A DNA stretch of 64,000 bases from Clostridium_AI sp964409685 (lineage in GTDB: Bacteria > Bacillota > Clostridia > Lachnospirales > Lachnospiraceae). The stretch covers positions 1 through 64,000 of the forward strand of contig CAYPEJ010000011.1 in the NCBI GenBank assembly GCA_964409685.1, given 5' to 3'. This document shows, one piece after another, positions 27,595-37,375 of the stretch (positions within the stretch are counted from its first letter, which is position 1; every line of letters begins with the position of its first letter). The notes beneath the pieces are model-generated. The model searched no databases. It saw only the letters and a list, made by a program, of their open reading frames with translations, and was not told the origin of the DNA. The translations under genes were made by a program, and so were the position numbers.

Positions 27595-29367
27595 ATGAAA
27601 AAGATTTTGGTTACATCACTCATAACGAGTGCTATTATGATTGCGATTATTATGACAACAGTGGTGTTTATGTCCAAAGGAAAGACGGAAAATGTAAGTA
27701 CAGAAGAACTGGATATTTTAGCAGAAGCACAAACAAAAGATGAGATATATAAAGGTGGCTCAGAAGAACTTACTATCGCCGAGAATGGAAAAATTCTATC
27801 ATTTGGTGAAAAGTCAATTGATGCAGTTTATAACGCAAAGAAGTCTCAAGCTGTTATGGAAAAAATCAATAAACTTAAGAAATACAGAAAGTATACATTT
27901 GACGACCCACTATTTATATGGAACCCATTTGGAACCAATGAATTATCCATGTATTACTATTTTCGTGACGAAGAAAGTACATATATTAAATATACCATTC
28001 AGGTAGAAGATGACGCAATTCCTGATTTTACAAGAACGTTGTACAACAATACCGATGAAAAGACTACTCGTGTACATGAGTATCTCATCACAGGATTTGT
28101 ACCAGGATACCAAAACTATCTTGTTCTAAAACGTTATAATAAAAAAGGCGAAGTACTTTCACAAGATTATTATGATTTTTATGTAGAAAAACTAAGTGAT
28201 AAAGTAGCAACAAAATTAGACTATCATGATGGAAAAAGTCATGGTGAAGTAAGTGCTGGGTTATTTACTATCTGCGGATACAATGCTGGAAATGAAAATA
28301 CACCGAATATAATTCCATTTTATGATAATTCAGGTGTGATTCGTACAGCAATTCCAATAAAGAATTATCGTACAGACCGTATGGAATATGCCAATGGCAA
28401 TATGATTTATTCCTACTCTAATCAAAAGTTTGCAGTAGTTTCAAGATTTGGTCAGGTTATGCAGACATTTGATTTAGGAAAATATCGTTTATGCCAAGAT
28501 TTTATTTACAATGGTTATGGTCAACTTTGGTGTATTGCAACTGACAGTAGTAAATCATCTACAACTGTTCGTGACTGTATCATCACAGTTCATATGGACA
28601 CGGGAAAAGTTGAAAAACTAGTTGATTTCAAAAAAATGTTCCCAGCGATGCTCAAAAAGGCGAAGAAAGCAAGCTCATCTTCCAATCTAAATTGGATTGA
28701 TTTAAATTCCATTCAACGAATTGGAAGTAGTGATATCATCGTTAGTTCTAGAGAATTATCTAGTATTATTAAAATTAGAAGTGTAACAAGTGATAATCCA
28801 AAGATTGGCTATATTATTTCTGAGCCTTCCATTTGGAAAGAAACAAAATATAAAAAATATTTATTATTAAAAGGTGCATATCAGGGCAATAAGTGGTACA
28901 ATTTAGAGGACGGAACGAGTGAATTAGAAGACGGCATAGAAGATTTTATGACACAGTTCGGTCAAAATAGTGTAACATATGTACAAAGTAGTAACCTTGG
29001 GGAAGGAAAGTACTACTTAACCATGTTAAATAATAATTATGGATACGCTCAGACATTGCCAACGATAAAATGGTCGAATTTTATAGGAGTTGGAACAGCG
29101 AAAAAGGCAGCGAATAATTCTTATTATTATGAATACATAGTAGATGAGAATGAAGGATATTATGGGTTGAAGCATTCCTATAGAGTTCCGTATACTGCCA
29201 CGGGAGGAAATGTTTTTCGTGTAGATAACAAGAGTAACACAGTAGCGAACTCCATGAGAGAAAAGGTATTTGGCGAATATGATAAGGATGGCTTATTGAT
29301 TCGACAATTCTCTGTAAAAGCATATCGAGTATATAAAAATGATATGAAGAATTTTTGGTTTTACTAA
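27595..29367 (+). CDS. Aryl-sulfate sulfotransferase-like exported protein
   Basis: The 590-residue protein begins with a short basic stretch and one hydrophobic helix (about residues 5-25), so it is exported or membrane-tethered. The body resembles the arylsulfotransferase beta-propeller: repeated blade strands such as DFIYNGYGQLWCIATD and the characteristic LNWIDLNSIQRIGSSDIIVSSRELSSIIKI. These enzymes transfer sulfate between phenols using a catalytic His; I could not place that His with confidence, so activity is uncertain. Start at 27595 is set by AAGGGAG. It lies just upstream of galK without a clear terminator. Confidence 0.65.
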   Translation: MKKILVTSLITSAIMIAIIMTTVVFMSKGKTENVSTEELDILAEAQTKDEIYKGGSEELTIAENGKILSFGEKSIDAVYNAKKSQAVMEKINKLKKYRKYTFDDPLFIWNPFGTNELSMYYYFRDEESTYIKYTIQVEDDAIPDFTRTLYNNTDEKTTRVHEYLITGFVPGYQNYLVLKRYNKKGEVLSQDYYDFYVEKLSDKVATKLDYHDGKSHGEVSAGLFTICGYNAGNENTPNIIPFYDNSGVIRTAIPIKNYRTDRMEYANGNMIYSYSNQKFAVVSRFGQVMQTFDLGKYRLCQDFIYNGYGQLWCIATDSSKSSTTVRDCIITVHMDTGKVEKLVDFKKMFPAMLKKAKKASSSSNLNWIDLNSIQRIGSSDIIVSSRELSSIIKIRSVTSDNPKIGYIISEPSIWKETKYKKYLLLKGAYQGNKWYNLEDGTSELEDGIEDFMTQFGQNSVTYVQSSNLGEGKYYLTMLNNNYGYAQTLPTIKWSNFIGVGTAKKAANNSYYYEYIVDENEGYYGLKHSYRVPYTATGGNVFRVDNKSNTVANSMREKVFGEYDKDGLLIRQFSVKAYRVYKNDMKNFWFY

Positions 29368-29409
29368 TATTTTATTCATATTGAAATCAAGAAAAAATGA
29401 AAGAAGTCA

Positions 29410-29436
29410 GAAAAGCAGCTTGCCAATTTGCTTTTC
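29410..29436 (+). promoter_or_regulatory. Hairpin abutting the galK ribosome binding site
   Basis: GAAAAGCA (29410-29417) and TGCTTTTC (29429-29436) form a perfect 8-bp stem with an 11-nt loop. It ends exactly where the GAGGAGG ribosome binding site begins. It may modulate galK translation or weakly terminate the upstream transcript. Confidence 0.4.
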
Positions 29437-29448
29437 GAGGAGGTTATC

Positions 29449-30612
29449 GTGAGAGCGAAAGTATTTGACGAGTTTACAAAAGTATTTGGGGCAGATGGAG
29501 AGATTCGTGTATTTTTTGCGCCAGGAAGAGTGAATTTAATAGGAGAACATACAGATTACAATGGAGGACACGTTTTTCCATGTGCGCTTACCATTGGAAC
29601 CTATATGGTAATTCGACAAAGACAAGATAATTTAATTCGTTTGTATTCTATGAATTTTGAATCACTTGGTATAAAAGAAGTGAGCTTAGATAAAATAGAG
29701 GAAACAGAAGATTTAGCGTGGACTGCATATCCGCTAGGAATTGTGTGGTCATTAAAGCAAAAAGGATATGTAGTGGAGAATGGTTTTGACGTATTATTCT
29801 TTGGAAATATTCCAAATGGGTCAGGTTTATCCTCTTCTGCGTCCATCGAAGTTGTAACAACTTATGGATTAAGTACGATGTTATCCTTTGGTATCTCCAA
29901 TGTAGAGATTGCAAAGTTATGTCAGTTCTCTGAAAATGAATTTAACAAAGTCAATTGTGGCATCATGGATCAATTTGCAGTGGCTATGGGAAAAGAAAAT
30001 CATGCGATTTATCTAGATACTGCAACATTAGATTACAGTTATGCGCCAATTCAATTAGATGATGAGAAGATTGTAATTATGAATACTTGTAAACGAAGAG
30101 AACTTGGTGATTCTAAATATAATGAAAGACGTTCTGAATGCCAAGAAGCGTTAGCAAGATTACAGACTGTTTGCAAAATTGAATCTTTAGGAGATTTAAC
30201 AATCGAAGAGTTTGAAGAAAAGAAATCGGCGATAGAAGACCCAATTCTAACAAAACGTGCAAAACATGCTGTGTATGAAAATCAACGTACGATTCAAGCT
30301 GTAAAGGCGTTAAAAGATAAAGATTTAGAGTACTTTGGAAAATTGATGATTCAATCTCATGATTCTTTACGTGATGATTATGAAGTAACAGGTATTGAAT
30401 TAGATACTTTAGTAGCAGAAACACTAAAATGCGATGGAGTAGTTGGTGCGAGAATGACAGGTGCTGGATTCGGTGGCTGTGCAGTAAGTATTGTAAAGAA
30501 TGATTGTGTAGATGCAGTAATCCAAGAAGTTGGAAAACAGTACGAAGAGAAGATTGGATACGCAGCAGACTTTTATGTGGTTTCAGTTGGTGATGGCCCA
30601 AAAGAATTATAG
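29449..30612 (+). CDS. galK: Galactokinase
   Basis: Phosphorylates galactose to galactose-1-phosphate, first step of the Leloir pathway. The 387-residue GHMP kinase shows the galactokinase signature APGRVNLIGEHTDYNGGHVFP, the ATP loop PNGSGLSSSASIEV and the C-terminal GARMTGAGFGGCAVSIV; Asp in CGIMDQFAVAMG is the catalytic base. The start is GTG 29449, 5 nt after GAGGAGG; an upstream TTG overlaps this site and adds no family sequence. galE follows after 20 bp in the same operon; galT is not in the window. Confidence 0.96.
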   Translation: MRAKVFDEFTKVFGADGEIRVFFAPGRVNLIGEHTDYNGGHVFPCALTIGTYMVIRQRQDNLIRLYSMNFESLGIKEVSLDKIEETEDLAWTAYPLGIVWSLKQKGYVVENGFDVLFFGNIPNGSGLSSSASIEVVTTYGLSTMLSFGISNVEIAKLCQFSENEFNKVNCGIMDQFAVAMGKENHAIYLDTATLDYSYAPIQLDDEKIVIMNTCKRRELGDSKYNERRSECQEALARLQTVCKIESLGDLTIEEFEEKKSAIEDPILTKRAKHAVYENQRTIQAVKALKDKDLEYFGKLMIQSHDSLRDDYEVTGIELDTLVAETLKCDGVVGARMTGAGFGGCAVSIVKNDCVDAVIQEVGKQYEEKIGYAADFYVVSVGDGPKEL

Positions 30613-30632
30613 GAAAGAAGGATTTATTCAAT

Positions 30633-31625
30633 ATGAGAGTTTTAGTATTAGGTGGTGCAGGTTATATCGGTTCTCATACTGTGTATGAGTTAATTGAACA
30701 CGGTCACAGTGTTGTAATTGTAGACAATTTAGAAACAGGACATTTAGAAGCAGTACATCCAAAGGCAACATTTTATAAGGGTGATGTAAGAGATTATTCC
30801 TTTATGAATCAAGTATTTCAAGATGAGAAAGTGGACGCAGTTATTCATTTTGCAGCGAACTCACTTGTTGGAGAAAGTATGATAAATCCTTTGAAATATT
30901 ATGATAACAATGTTTGTGGTGCGAAAGTTCTATTAGAAGCTATGGTTGCCAATGGAGTGGATAAAATTGTATTTTCTTCTACAGCAGCAACTTATGGGGA
31001 GCCAGAAAGTATTCCAATTTTGGAATCTGACAAGACAGATCCAACCAATACTTATGGTGAAACAAAGTTAGCAATGGAAAAAATGTTTAAATGGACATCC
31101 AAAGCTCACAATCTTCGTTATGTATCCTTACGTTATTTCAACGCATGTGGTGCACATAAGAGCGGACAGATTGGAGAAGCACATAGTCCAGAGACACATT
31201 TAATTCCACTTATTTTACAAGTTCCTTTAGGAAAACGTTCACAAATTAGTATCTACGGTGATGATTATGATACAAAAGATGGTACTTGTGTACGTGATTA
31301 CATTCATGTAACTGACCTTGCAGATGCTCATATCAAGGCTGTTGAATATTTAATGGATGGTAAAGAAAGTGATATCTTTAACCTTGGAAATGGTGTTGGA
31401 TTTACGGTAAAAGAAGTAATTGATGTTGCACGCAAAGTAACTGGTCATGAAATTAAGGCAGAGGTAGTGCCTAGACGTGCTGGAGATCCAGCAAAATTAA
31501 TTGCGTCCAGTGAAAAGGCTCGTACTATTTTAGGATGGAATCCGCAGCATGCAGATATTGAGTCAATTGTGGAATCTGCTTGGAATTGGCATAAGAATCA
31601 TCCAGATGGATTTGAAAAGAGATAA
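30633..31625 (+). CDS. galE: UDP-glucose 4-epimerase
   Basis: Interconverts UDP-galactose and UDP-glucose using tightly bound NAD. The 330-residue extended SDR opens VLVLGGAGYIGSHTVYEL (GxxGxxG). It has the catalytic Ser/Thr in SSTAATYGE, the YxxxK pair in NTYGETKLAMEK, and substrate segments LRYFNACGAH and CVRDYIHVTDLADAH. It is coupled to galK and ends at a bidirectional terminator. Confidence 0.96.
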   Translation: MRVLVLGGAGYIGSHTVYELIEHGHSVVIVDNLETGHLEAVHPKATFYKGDVRDYSFMNQVFQDEKVDAVIHFAANSLVGESMINPLKYYDNNVCGAKVLLEAMVANGVDKIVFSSTAATYGEPESIPILESDKTDPTNTYGETKLAMEKMFKWTSKAHNLRYVSLRYFNACGAHKSGQIGEAHSPETHLIPLILQVPLGKRSQISIYGDDYDTKDGTCVRDYIHVTDLADAHIKAVEYLMDGKESDIFNLGNGVGFTVKEVIDVARKVTGHEIKAEVVPRRAGDPAKLIASSEKARTILGWNPQHADIESIVESAWNWHKNHPDGFEKR

Positions 31626-31656
31626 CATGAGAGATAATATGAGATAAGTAAAAATT

Positions 31657-31693
31657 GGTGAATAGATAAAAATTGTCTATTCACCTTTCTTTT
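31657..31693. terminator. Bidirectional terminator between galE and the SDR gene
   Basis: GGTGAATAGA pairs with TCTATTCACC, followed by a T-rich run. The right arm overlaps the last codons of the minus-strand SDR gene. Confidence 0.8.
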
Positions 31694-32441
31694 TTTGCAA
31701 ATGATATTGTATCGGATTCATAATTGATTTAGGTAATATTCTTGTTAAATGATAAGATAATTTCATACTTACAGTAGGTATAACAAGTTCTTTTCGTTTA
31801 AACATCCCATCCAATGCGATTTCAGCACACTGCCTTGCTGTTATAATGCAAGTATTAGATTGTGTTCCGCCATCTCGATAGAATTCTGTACGAACAGAAC
31901 CAGGGCAAAGAGTAGTAATAGAAATATCTTTTTTTTGCTGTTTCATCTCATAATTAACAGCACTTCCAAGTGCATACAAGTAGGACTTTGTTGCACCATA
32001 AGTAGCAAAAAGAGGCGGTTGTGTAAATGCTGTAATACTGGAAACGTTCAAAATGTACCCACTTTTTATATGACCAGCAAAAAACTTTGTAAAAATATGA
32101 GGTGCAATCACATTGGTTTTTATCATTTCTAAATCTTTTTCTATGTCATGTTCCGACAAGGTTGAAAATTCTCCGACAGTCCCCAAACCCGCATTATTTA
32201 TTACGATTTCAATTGGAAGAGAAGAGTAGTTTTGTATAAGTGCATTGCAATTTTCTTCTACACTAATATCAGTTGCACTTGTCTTAATATGAATATGATA
32301 TGTCTCTTCAAGTTTACTCTTTAGTTCAATTAATCGTTCATTTCGTCTCCCAATTAAGATTAAATCATATCCCTTTTCTGCTAGAAGTATTGCAAATTCA
32401 CGTCCAATTCCACTAGAAGCACCAGTAATAAATGCGTACAT
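31677..32441 (-). CDS. Short-chain dehydrogenase/reductase
   Basis: Classical SDR of 254 residues: cofactor loop TGASSGIGREFA near residue 7, NNAG at about 83, active-site Ser in LNVSSITAF and YGATKSYLYAL (YxxxK). The arginine pair in LIGRRNERL after the second strand favours NADP(H). The subgroup resembles DltE-like SDRs that end with a basic, hydrophobic tail. Substrate unknown. Start follows AAAGGAC. It is transcribed away from the chemotaxis-like pair and stands alone. Confidence 0.85.
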   Translation of the reverse strand: MYAFITGASSGIGREFAILLAEKGYDLILIGRRNERLIELKSKLEETYHIHIKTSATDISVEENCNALIQNYSSLPIEIVINNAGLGTVGEFSTLSEHDIEKDLEMIKTNVIAPHIFTKFFAGHIKSGYILNVSSITAFTQPPLFATYGATKSYLYALGSAVNYEMKQQKKDISITTLCPGSVRTEFYRDGGTQSNTCIITARQCAEIALDGMFKRKELVIPTVSMKLSYHLTRILPKSIMNPIQYHLQKKKGE

Positions 32442-32560
32442 ATTTATTAGTCCTTTCTATTAATTATAATGATACATTTCTTGTATTCGTATGTAGTCGC
32501 TAAAATTCATTGAGTTCATATTCGTACTTTTAAAAGAGCAATAAAATGGTAACACAATAA

Positions 32561-32596
32561 CAAAGGAACTGTCAAAATAATTCAACAGTTCCTTTG
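32561..32596 (-). terminator. Hairpin after the cheY-like gene
   Basis: CAAAGGAACTGT and ACAGTTCCTTTG form a perfect 12-bp stem with a 12-nt loop. The T content after it on the minus strand is modest. Confidence 0.6.
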
Positions 32597-32640
32597 CTAT
32601 TTGTTATAAGAATAATTTTAATTTTAAATTTAATACCCAA

Positions 32641-33006
32641 TTACAGAGTCTCAGAAACGCGATTAATGATCTCTGCAATTTGTTCTGGCGCAAATGGTTT
32701 TGCTAAAAATTCAGATGCACCATTTTCAATGGCTGCACGCATCTTATAGGCTTGACTTGCGGCTGTAACCATAACTACTTTTGCATTTTCGTCAATTTCA
32801 CGAATTTTCTTTAAAGCTTCAACACCATCCATAATTGGCATTGTAATGTCCATTGTAACGATATCAGGTGAAAATTCTTTGAACTTGCTAATACCTTCTT
32901 CTCCATTTGCTGCTTCTGCGATTATTTTATGACCTTCCGCCTCCAATAGGTTTTTTAATACCTTACGGGATGTACGTGAGTCATCTATGATAAGAATAGT
33001 TGCCAT
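32641..33006 (-). CDS. CheY-like single-domain response regulator
   Basis: The 121 residues form one receiver domain: acidic pair in LIIDDSRTSR, phospho-acceptor Asp in DIVTMDITMPIMDG near residue 53, Thr in MVTAASQ and the switch Lys in FLAKPFAPEQ. The start at 33006 gives the canonical MATILIIDD. A longer reading adds 20 residues of no resemblance. It lies 126 bp downstream of a CheX-like gene in the same direction, an arrangement expected for a phosphatase and its substrate. Confidence 0.9.
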   Translation of the reverse strand: MATILIIDDSRTSRKVLKNLLEAEGHKIIAEAANGEEGISKFKEFSPDIVTMDITMPIMDGVEALKKIREIDENAKVVMVTAASQAYKMRAAIENGASEFLAKPFAPEQIAEIINRVSETL

Positions 33007-33132
33007 ACATTTTACCCTGCCTTTCGGCGAAACATATGAATGCTTGTCTCGAAAGGCGCAAATCATTGGTTGAAAGAGTGATTTGCATATTTCCTTTCTT
33101 TAAAATTTCTTCCAACCGTCTTCTAGTTTCTT

Positions 33133-34023
33133 TTACTTGAATGATATGTGCTGATCCATTCCGATTACAATATCAACACGTGCTTCGTCGATGTACACAG
33201 GAAGAATATAAAGTAATCCAGATGAAAGAAGGGTTTGGTTGGTATAGAATAAAGGTGCTTGCATATCTTCTTCAATGGATTCTTCATACAAATTCCTTGC
33301 AAATAAACCGTTTACGGTATTAATGAATTCGCATACAGAATCAAATGCATCTTCGTCAATTTCATCAAAATCTTCACATGCATAAGGTGTTGCAACTTTT
33401 AACAGATTTTTTTCTTTTCCTGCTAGACCAACGAAAATCTGGTGAGTACCAGTTAAAGTTTGGCTTGCAAGAGTATCGAAGTCATAACTGTCAACACGAT
33501 ATGCGGATTCAAAATATATATCAGGCTGAATAAATAGAATGATATTTTGAAGAAATAGTGAAAAATGTTCGAAGAAAAGAGGATCGTCAATTTGCATAAA
33601 TTGTCTTGCATATGTATCGGTGTCTCCGTCTTTGATTGCAACAAGAACGTTATCAGTCAAGGAGTATTCCTGTTGGAATGCCGAAAGCATCTGACTAATT
33701 TCGTCCAGTGAAAAAATTCCTCTTTCCACAGCTGCCTGAGTAAATACCATATACGGATTTCCCTGTTGCTTCTTTAATGTTTCAACTTGTGAGTCAGTTA
33801 AATAGCCCTTTTCTACTGCAATATCACCAAAACGCTTATCTTTTGTTGTTTGCATGCGATTAATCTCTTCAACTTGTGCGGTCGTGAGTAAATGCGATGC
33901 AACTGCAATTAATTCAAGTTTCACTCGAGCTGTTGTCTTTTGAAAAAGTAGTATTTCACGAAATTGATGTTCTGTAAGTTTACCTTTACGAACTAAGTAA
34001 TTTCCAAAGAAATGACTGAACAT
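33133..34023 (-). CDS. CheX-like phosphatase with N-terminal helical module
   Basis: The 296-residue protein has two parts. Residues 1-110 contain three FGNYLVRKGKLTE / FGDIAVEKGYLTDSQVE-like units, resembling the module found at the start of type II secretion ATPases. The C-terminal half resembles CheX/CheC: FDSVCEFINTVNG fits the phosphatase motif (D/S)-x3-E-x2-N, and a Pro follows 22 residues after the Asn (QAPLF). The protein probably dephosphorylates the neighbouring CheY-like regulator. Start at 34023 is supported by AAAGGAG. No flagellar gene is nearby. Confidence 0.7.
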   Translation of the reverse strand: MFSHFFGNYLVRKGKLTEHQFREILLFQKTTARVKLELIAVASHLLTTAQVEEINRMQTTKDKRFGDIAVEKGYLTDSQVETLKKQQGNPYMVFTQAAVERGIFSLDEISQMLSAFQQEYSLTDNVLVAIKDGDTDTYARQFMQIDDPLFFEHFSLFLQNIILFIQPDIYFESAYRVDSYDFDTLASQTLTGTHQIFVGLAGKEKNLLKVATPYACEDFDEIDEDAFDSVCEFINTVNGLFARNLYEESIEEDMQAPLFYTNQTLLSSGLLYILPVYIDEARVDIVIGMDQHISFK

Positions 34024-34113
34024 AACAGAGTCTCCTTTCCATGTTCCATTACTATTAATATACAACATATGTGATAAAAAATATAGTGTTTTTTCAAAAA
34101 ATCCAATAAAACT

Positions 34114-34142
34114 ATGACAAGTTCTAAATTTTGTGATATAGT
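34114..34142 (+). promoter_or_regulatory. argS promoter
   Basis: ATGACA (34114-34119), 17-bp spacer, TATAGT (34137-34142), each one mismatch from consensus. No T-box specifier or terminator is present between it and the start. Confidence 0.6.
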
Positions 34143-34178
34143 TATACGTAACGAAATTAGATGAAAGGGCATAGATAT

Positions 34179-35948
34179 ATGAAAAAGATTATCGATCTAT
34201 TAAATGCAGAAGTAAAAGAAGCATTTGAAAAAGCAGGATATGATCAAGATTTTGGTACTGTTACATTGTCAAATCGTCCTGATTTATGTCAGTATCAGTG
34301 TAATGGCGCTCTTGTAGCAGCAAAGAAATTTAAGAAAGCTCCTATTATGATTGCAAATGAAGTTGTTGCATTATTAGAAAATAGTGAGACATTTGGTGAA
34401 ATCACAGCAATTATGCCTGGGTTTATTAATATAAAAGTAAGTGATGCGTTTTTAGCGACTTATGTAAATGACATGCACAAAGATGAGAGATACGGATGTG
34501 AGCAAGTTGAGAATCCAAAGAAAGTGATTATAGACTACGGCGGACCAAATATTGCGAAACCATTACATGTAGGACATTTACGTTCTGCTATCATCGGTGA
34601 AAGTATCAAACGAATCGGGAAATATATGGGGGACGAGGTGATTGGTGACGTACATTTAGGAGACTGGGGTCTTCAGATGGGACTTATCATCACAGAATTA
34701 AAGAAACGTCAACCAGAATTAGTATATTTTGATGATGACTACACAGGGGAATATCCAGAAGAAGCACCATTTACTATTTCGGAACTGGAAGAAATTTATC
34801 CTTATGCCAATGCTTATTCTAAGGAACATCCAGAATACAGAGAAGAAGCAATGAATGCTACGTTCCTATTACAAAGTGGAAAACGTGGTTACACTGCGCT
34901 ATGGAATCATATTTTAAATGTTTCCATTTCTGATTTGAAGAGAAATTATGAAAATCTTAATGTTTCTTTTGAGTTATGGAAAAAAGAAAGTGATGCACAA
35001 GCATATATTCCAGATATGGTAACTTATTTAAAAGAAAATAACTATGCATACATCAGTGATGGTGCTTTAGTTGTTGATGTAAAAGAAGAAACAGATAAAA
35101 AGGAAATGCCGCCATGTATGATCTTGAAATCGGATGGTTCTAGTTTATATAACACAACAGACTTAGCAACTATGGTAGAACGTAGAAAGTTATTCCAACC
35201 AGATGCCATTACTTATGTAGTAGATAAGAGACAAGAATTGTACTTTACACAGGTATTCCGTTGTGCGAAGAAAACTAAGATTTTAGAAGACGATACAAAG
35301 TTGACATTCTTAGGTTTTGGTACTATGAATGGCAAAGATGGTAAACCATTTAAGACAAGAGACGGTGGTGTAATGCGTCTTGAAAACTTAATCAAAGAAA
35401 TCAACGATGCGGTATATGACAAAGTTATGAGCAATCGCGAGATTTCCGAAGAAGAAGCACGTAAGATTGCAAAAGTTGTTGGACTTGCTGCCATTAAATA
35501 TGGTGATTTATCCAACCAAGCTTCTAAAGATTATGTATTCGACTTAGATCGTTTCACATCTTTTGAAGGAAATACAGGACCATATGTATTGTATACAATC
35601 GTTCGTATTAAATCTATTTTAAATAAATATAGAGAAGAAGTTGGTGAGATTCCAACAGATGCAGAGATCAAAGCAGCATTTAACGAAAGTGAACGTGATT
35701 TAATGCTTAAGATCGTAAACTTCAATGAAGTAATCTACACAGCTTATGAAGAAAATGCACCACATAAGATTTGTCAATTCATTTATGAATTATCAAATGC
35801 ATTTAGCAGATTCTATCATGAAACAAAGATTATCTCTGAAGAAAACAAAGAACAACAAAGTTCATGGATTGCATTAATTTCTTTAACATTAGATGTGTTA
35901 GAAAAATGCATCGACTTGTTAGGACTAGAAGCACCAGAGAGAATGTAA
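34179..35948 (+). CDS. argS: Arginyl-tRNA synthetase
   Basis: Class I synthetase charging tRNA-Arg. The 589-residue protein has the N-terminal Add-1 domain (residues 1-110), the HIGH motif as KPLHVGHLRSAIIGE, and GDWGLQMG. The C-terminal DALR anticodon-binding domain contains NTGPYVLYTIVRI and ends LLGLEAPERM, the family ending. A KMSKS box is not evident, as is usual for this enzyme. ATG 34179 is favoured by GAAAGGG upstream; an ATG at 34161 is also in frame. Monocistronic. Confidence 0.95.
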   Translation: MKKIIDLLNAEVKEAFEKAGYDQDFGTVTLSNRPDLCQYQCNGALVAAKKFKKAPIMIANEVVALLENSETFGEITAIMPGFINIKVSDAFLATYVNDMHKDERYGCEQVENPKKVIIDYGGPNIAKPLHVGHLRSAIIGESIKRIGKYMGDEVIGDVHLGDWGLQMGLIITELKKRQPELVYFDDDYTGEYPEEAPFTISELEEIYPYANAYSKEHPEYREEAMNATFLLQSGKRGYTALWNHILNVSISDLKRNYENLNVSFELWKKESDAQAYIPDMVTYLKENNYAYISDGALVVDVKEETDKKEMPPCMILKSDGSSLYNTTDLATMVERRKLFQPDAITYVVDKRQELYFTQVFRCAKKTKILEDDTKLTFLGFGTMNGKDGKPFKTRDGGVMRLENLIKEINDAVYDKVMSNREISEEEARKIAKVVGLAAIKYGDLSNQASKDYVFDLDRFTSFEGNTGPYVLYTIVRIKSILNKYREEVGEIPTDAEIKAAFNESERDLMLKIVNFNEVIYTAYEENAPHKICQFIYELSNAFSRFYHETKIISEENKEQQSSWIALISLTLDVLEKCIDLLGLEAPERM

Positions 35949-35951
35949 GTA

Positions 35952-35983
35952 AAAGTCCCTCATGTAACATGAGGGACTTTGTT
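35952..35983 (+). terminator. Terminator of argS
   Basis: AAAGTCCCTCATGT pairs with ACATGAGGGACTTT across a single A; the 3' arm supplies the T-run. Confidence 0.85.
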
Positions 35984-36011
35984 GCAATAATAGCAAAAGT
36001 GAGGGAATGTC

Positions 36012-37319
36012 ATGTTTAGAGAAGTGAATCAGTTGATTATTTATCGAAATTTTGATAAGGAAGGTATTTTACAGGAAATTGCACAAGTTTGTAAGACATA
36101 TGAAGAAGGCGATTATAATAAGAGAGAATTGGTGGCAAAGATTTATGGACAGATGAATCAATTGTTAGATGTAGCGACACGTTACGGATTTGATACAAAT
36201 CTTTGGCATAATTACATTGCATATCTATTGGCAACAGATGAAAATCCATTTAGTATCGTGTGTGAGAAGTATGGAAAGCGAGAAGGTTCCGTAAATACAT
36301 TTGCACTAAATGATTTTGAAAATATACGTGCTATCTTTTACTATGATTTTTCCAAGATGGAAGCAGAACTTGGGATTCAGTGTTTTTCTACGATTAGTAC
36401 ATATCAATGTATTGTGAAAGAAGAGAGAAGTTATAATAAAAGTGTAAGTGATAAGGTACGTGCCTTAAGCAGTCAATTGGAAGAGGCAGATAGTGCAGAG
36501 AAATTTTTTGAAATTGTGACTAATTTTTATCGTCAATATGGCGTTGGAAAATTTGGTCTAAATAAAGCATTTCGTATTAAGAAAAAACAAGAGGAAGTTG
36601 TGTTGTCTCCGATTCTAAATACGGATATGGTGAAGCTGGATGATTTAATTGGTTATGAGATTCAGAAACAGAAACTTGTGGAGAATACAAAAGCATTTGT
36701 GGAAGGAAAAAAGGCGAACAATGTACTGTTATCAGGAGATAGTGGTACTGGAAAATCCACTTCCATTAAGGCGATACTAAATGAATTCTATGATCAAGGG
36801 CTTCGTATGATAGAGATATATAAACATCAGTTTCAAGATTTGTCCAATGTGATTGAACAGATTAAGGATAGAAATTATCGCTTTATTATTTACATGGATG
36901 ATTTGTCCTTTGAGGAGTTTGAGATTGAGTATAAGTATTTAAAGGCAATTATAGAAGGTGGTTTGGAGACAAAGCCAGATAATGTATTGATTTATGCGAC
37001 ATCTAATCGTAGACATTTGATTCGTGAGACATGGGGGGATCGTAACGATGGAAGTGGAAATGAAGAATTACATCGTTCCGAAACTATGCAGGAAAAATTG
37101 TCATTGGTCAATCGATTTGGGGTTACGATTACATTTACAAAGCCAAATCAGAAAGAGTTTTATAATATTGTGACAGGTCTTGCGAAAAAGTATCCTGATA
37201 TTCAGCTAACAGAACAGGAAATTTGTGCAGAAGCTAATAAATGGGAATTGAGTCATGGTGGTATGTCGGGAAGAACAGCACAGCAATTTATTAATTATCT
37301 TGTAGGAAAATATATGTAA
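36012..37319 (+). CDS. DUF815 AAA+ ATPase
   Basis: The 435-residue protein carries an AAA module in its C-terminal half: Walker A LLSGDSGTGKSTSIKAIL near residue 241, Walker B RFIIYMDDLSFEE near 295, sensor 1 in VLIYATSNRRHLIRETW and an Arg-rich region, HRSETMQEKLSLVNRFG. These segments are typical of DUF815. The N-terminal half is family-specific and unknown. The cellular role of DUF815 is not settled. Start follows GAGGGAATGTC. It is a single gene, convergent with ppk. Confidence 0.9.
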   Translation: MFREVNQLIIYRNFDKEGILQEIAQVCKTYEEGDYNKRELVAKIYGQMNQLLDVATRYGFDTNLWHNYIAYLLATDENPFSIVCEKYGKREGSVNTFALNDFENIRAIFYYDFSKMEAELGIQCFSTISTYQCIVKEERSYNKSVSDKVRALSSQLEEADSAEKFFEIVTNFYRQYGVGKFGLNKAFRIKKKQEEVVLSPILNTDMVKLDDLIGYEIQKQKLVENTKAFVEGKKANNVLLSGDSGTGKSTSIKAILNEFYDQGLRMIEIYKHQFQDLSNVIEQIKDRNYRFIIYMDDLSFEEFEIEYKYLKAIIEGGLETKPDNVLIYATSNRRHLIRETWGDRNDGSGNEELHRSETMQEKLSLVNRFGVTITFTKPNQKEFYNIVTGLAKKYPDIQLTEQEICAEANKWELSHGGMSGRTAQQFINYLVGKYM

Positions 37320-37325
37320 ATAGAA

Positions 37326-37370
37326 AAGGATAGGAAACGCTTCCGATGTACAGCGTTTCCTATCCTTCTT
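37326..37370. terminator. Bidirectional terminator between the DUF815 gene and ppk
   Basis: AAGGATAGGAAACGC (37326-37340) pairs perfectly with GCGTTTCCTATCCTT (37353-37367). Confidence 0.9.
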
Positions 37371-37375
37371 TGTTG

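Noticed and set aside
34081..34178. T-box leader upstream of argS
   Set aside because: The distance from promoter to start is only about 30 nt and no T-box sequence or terminator is present.
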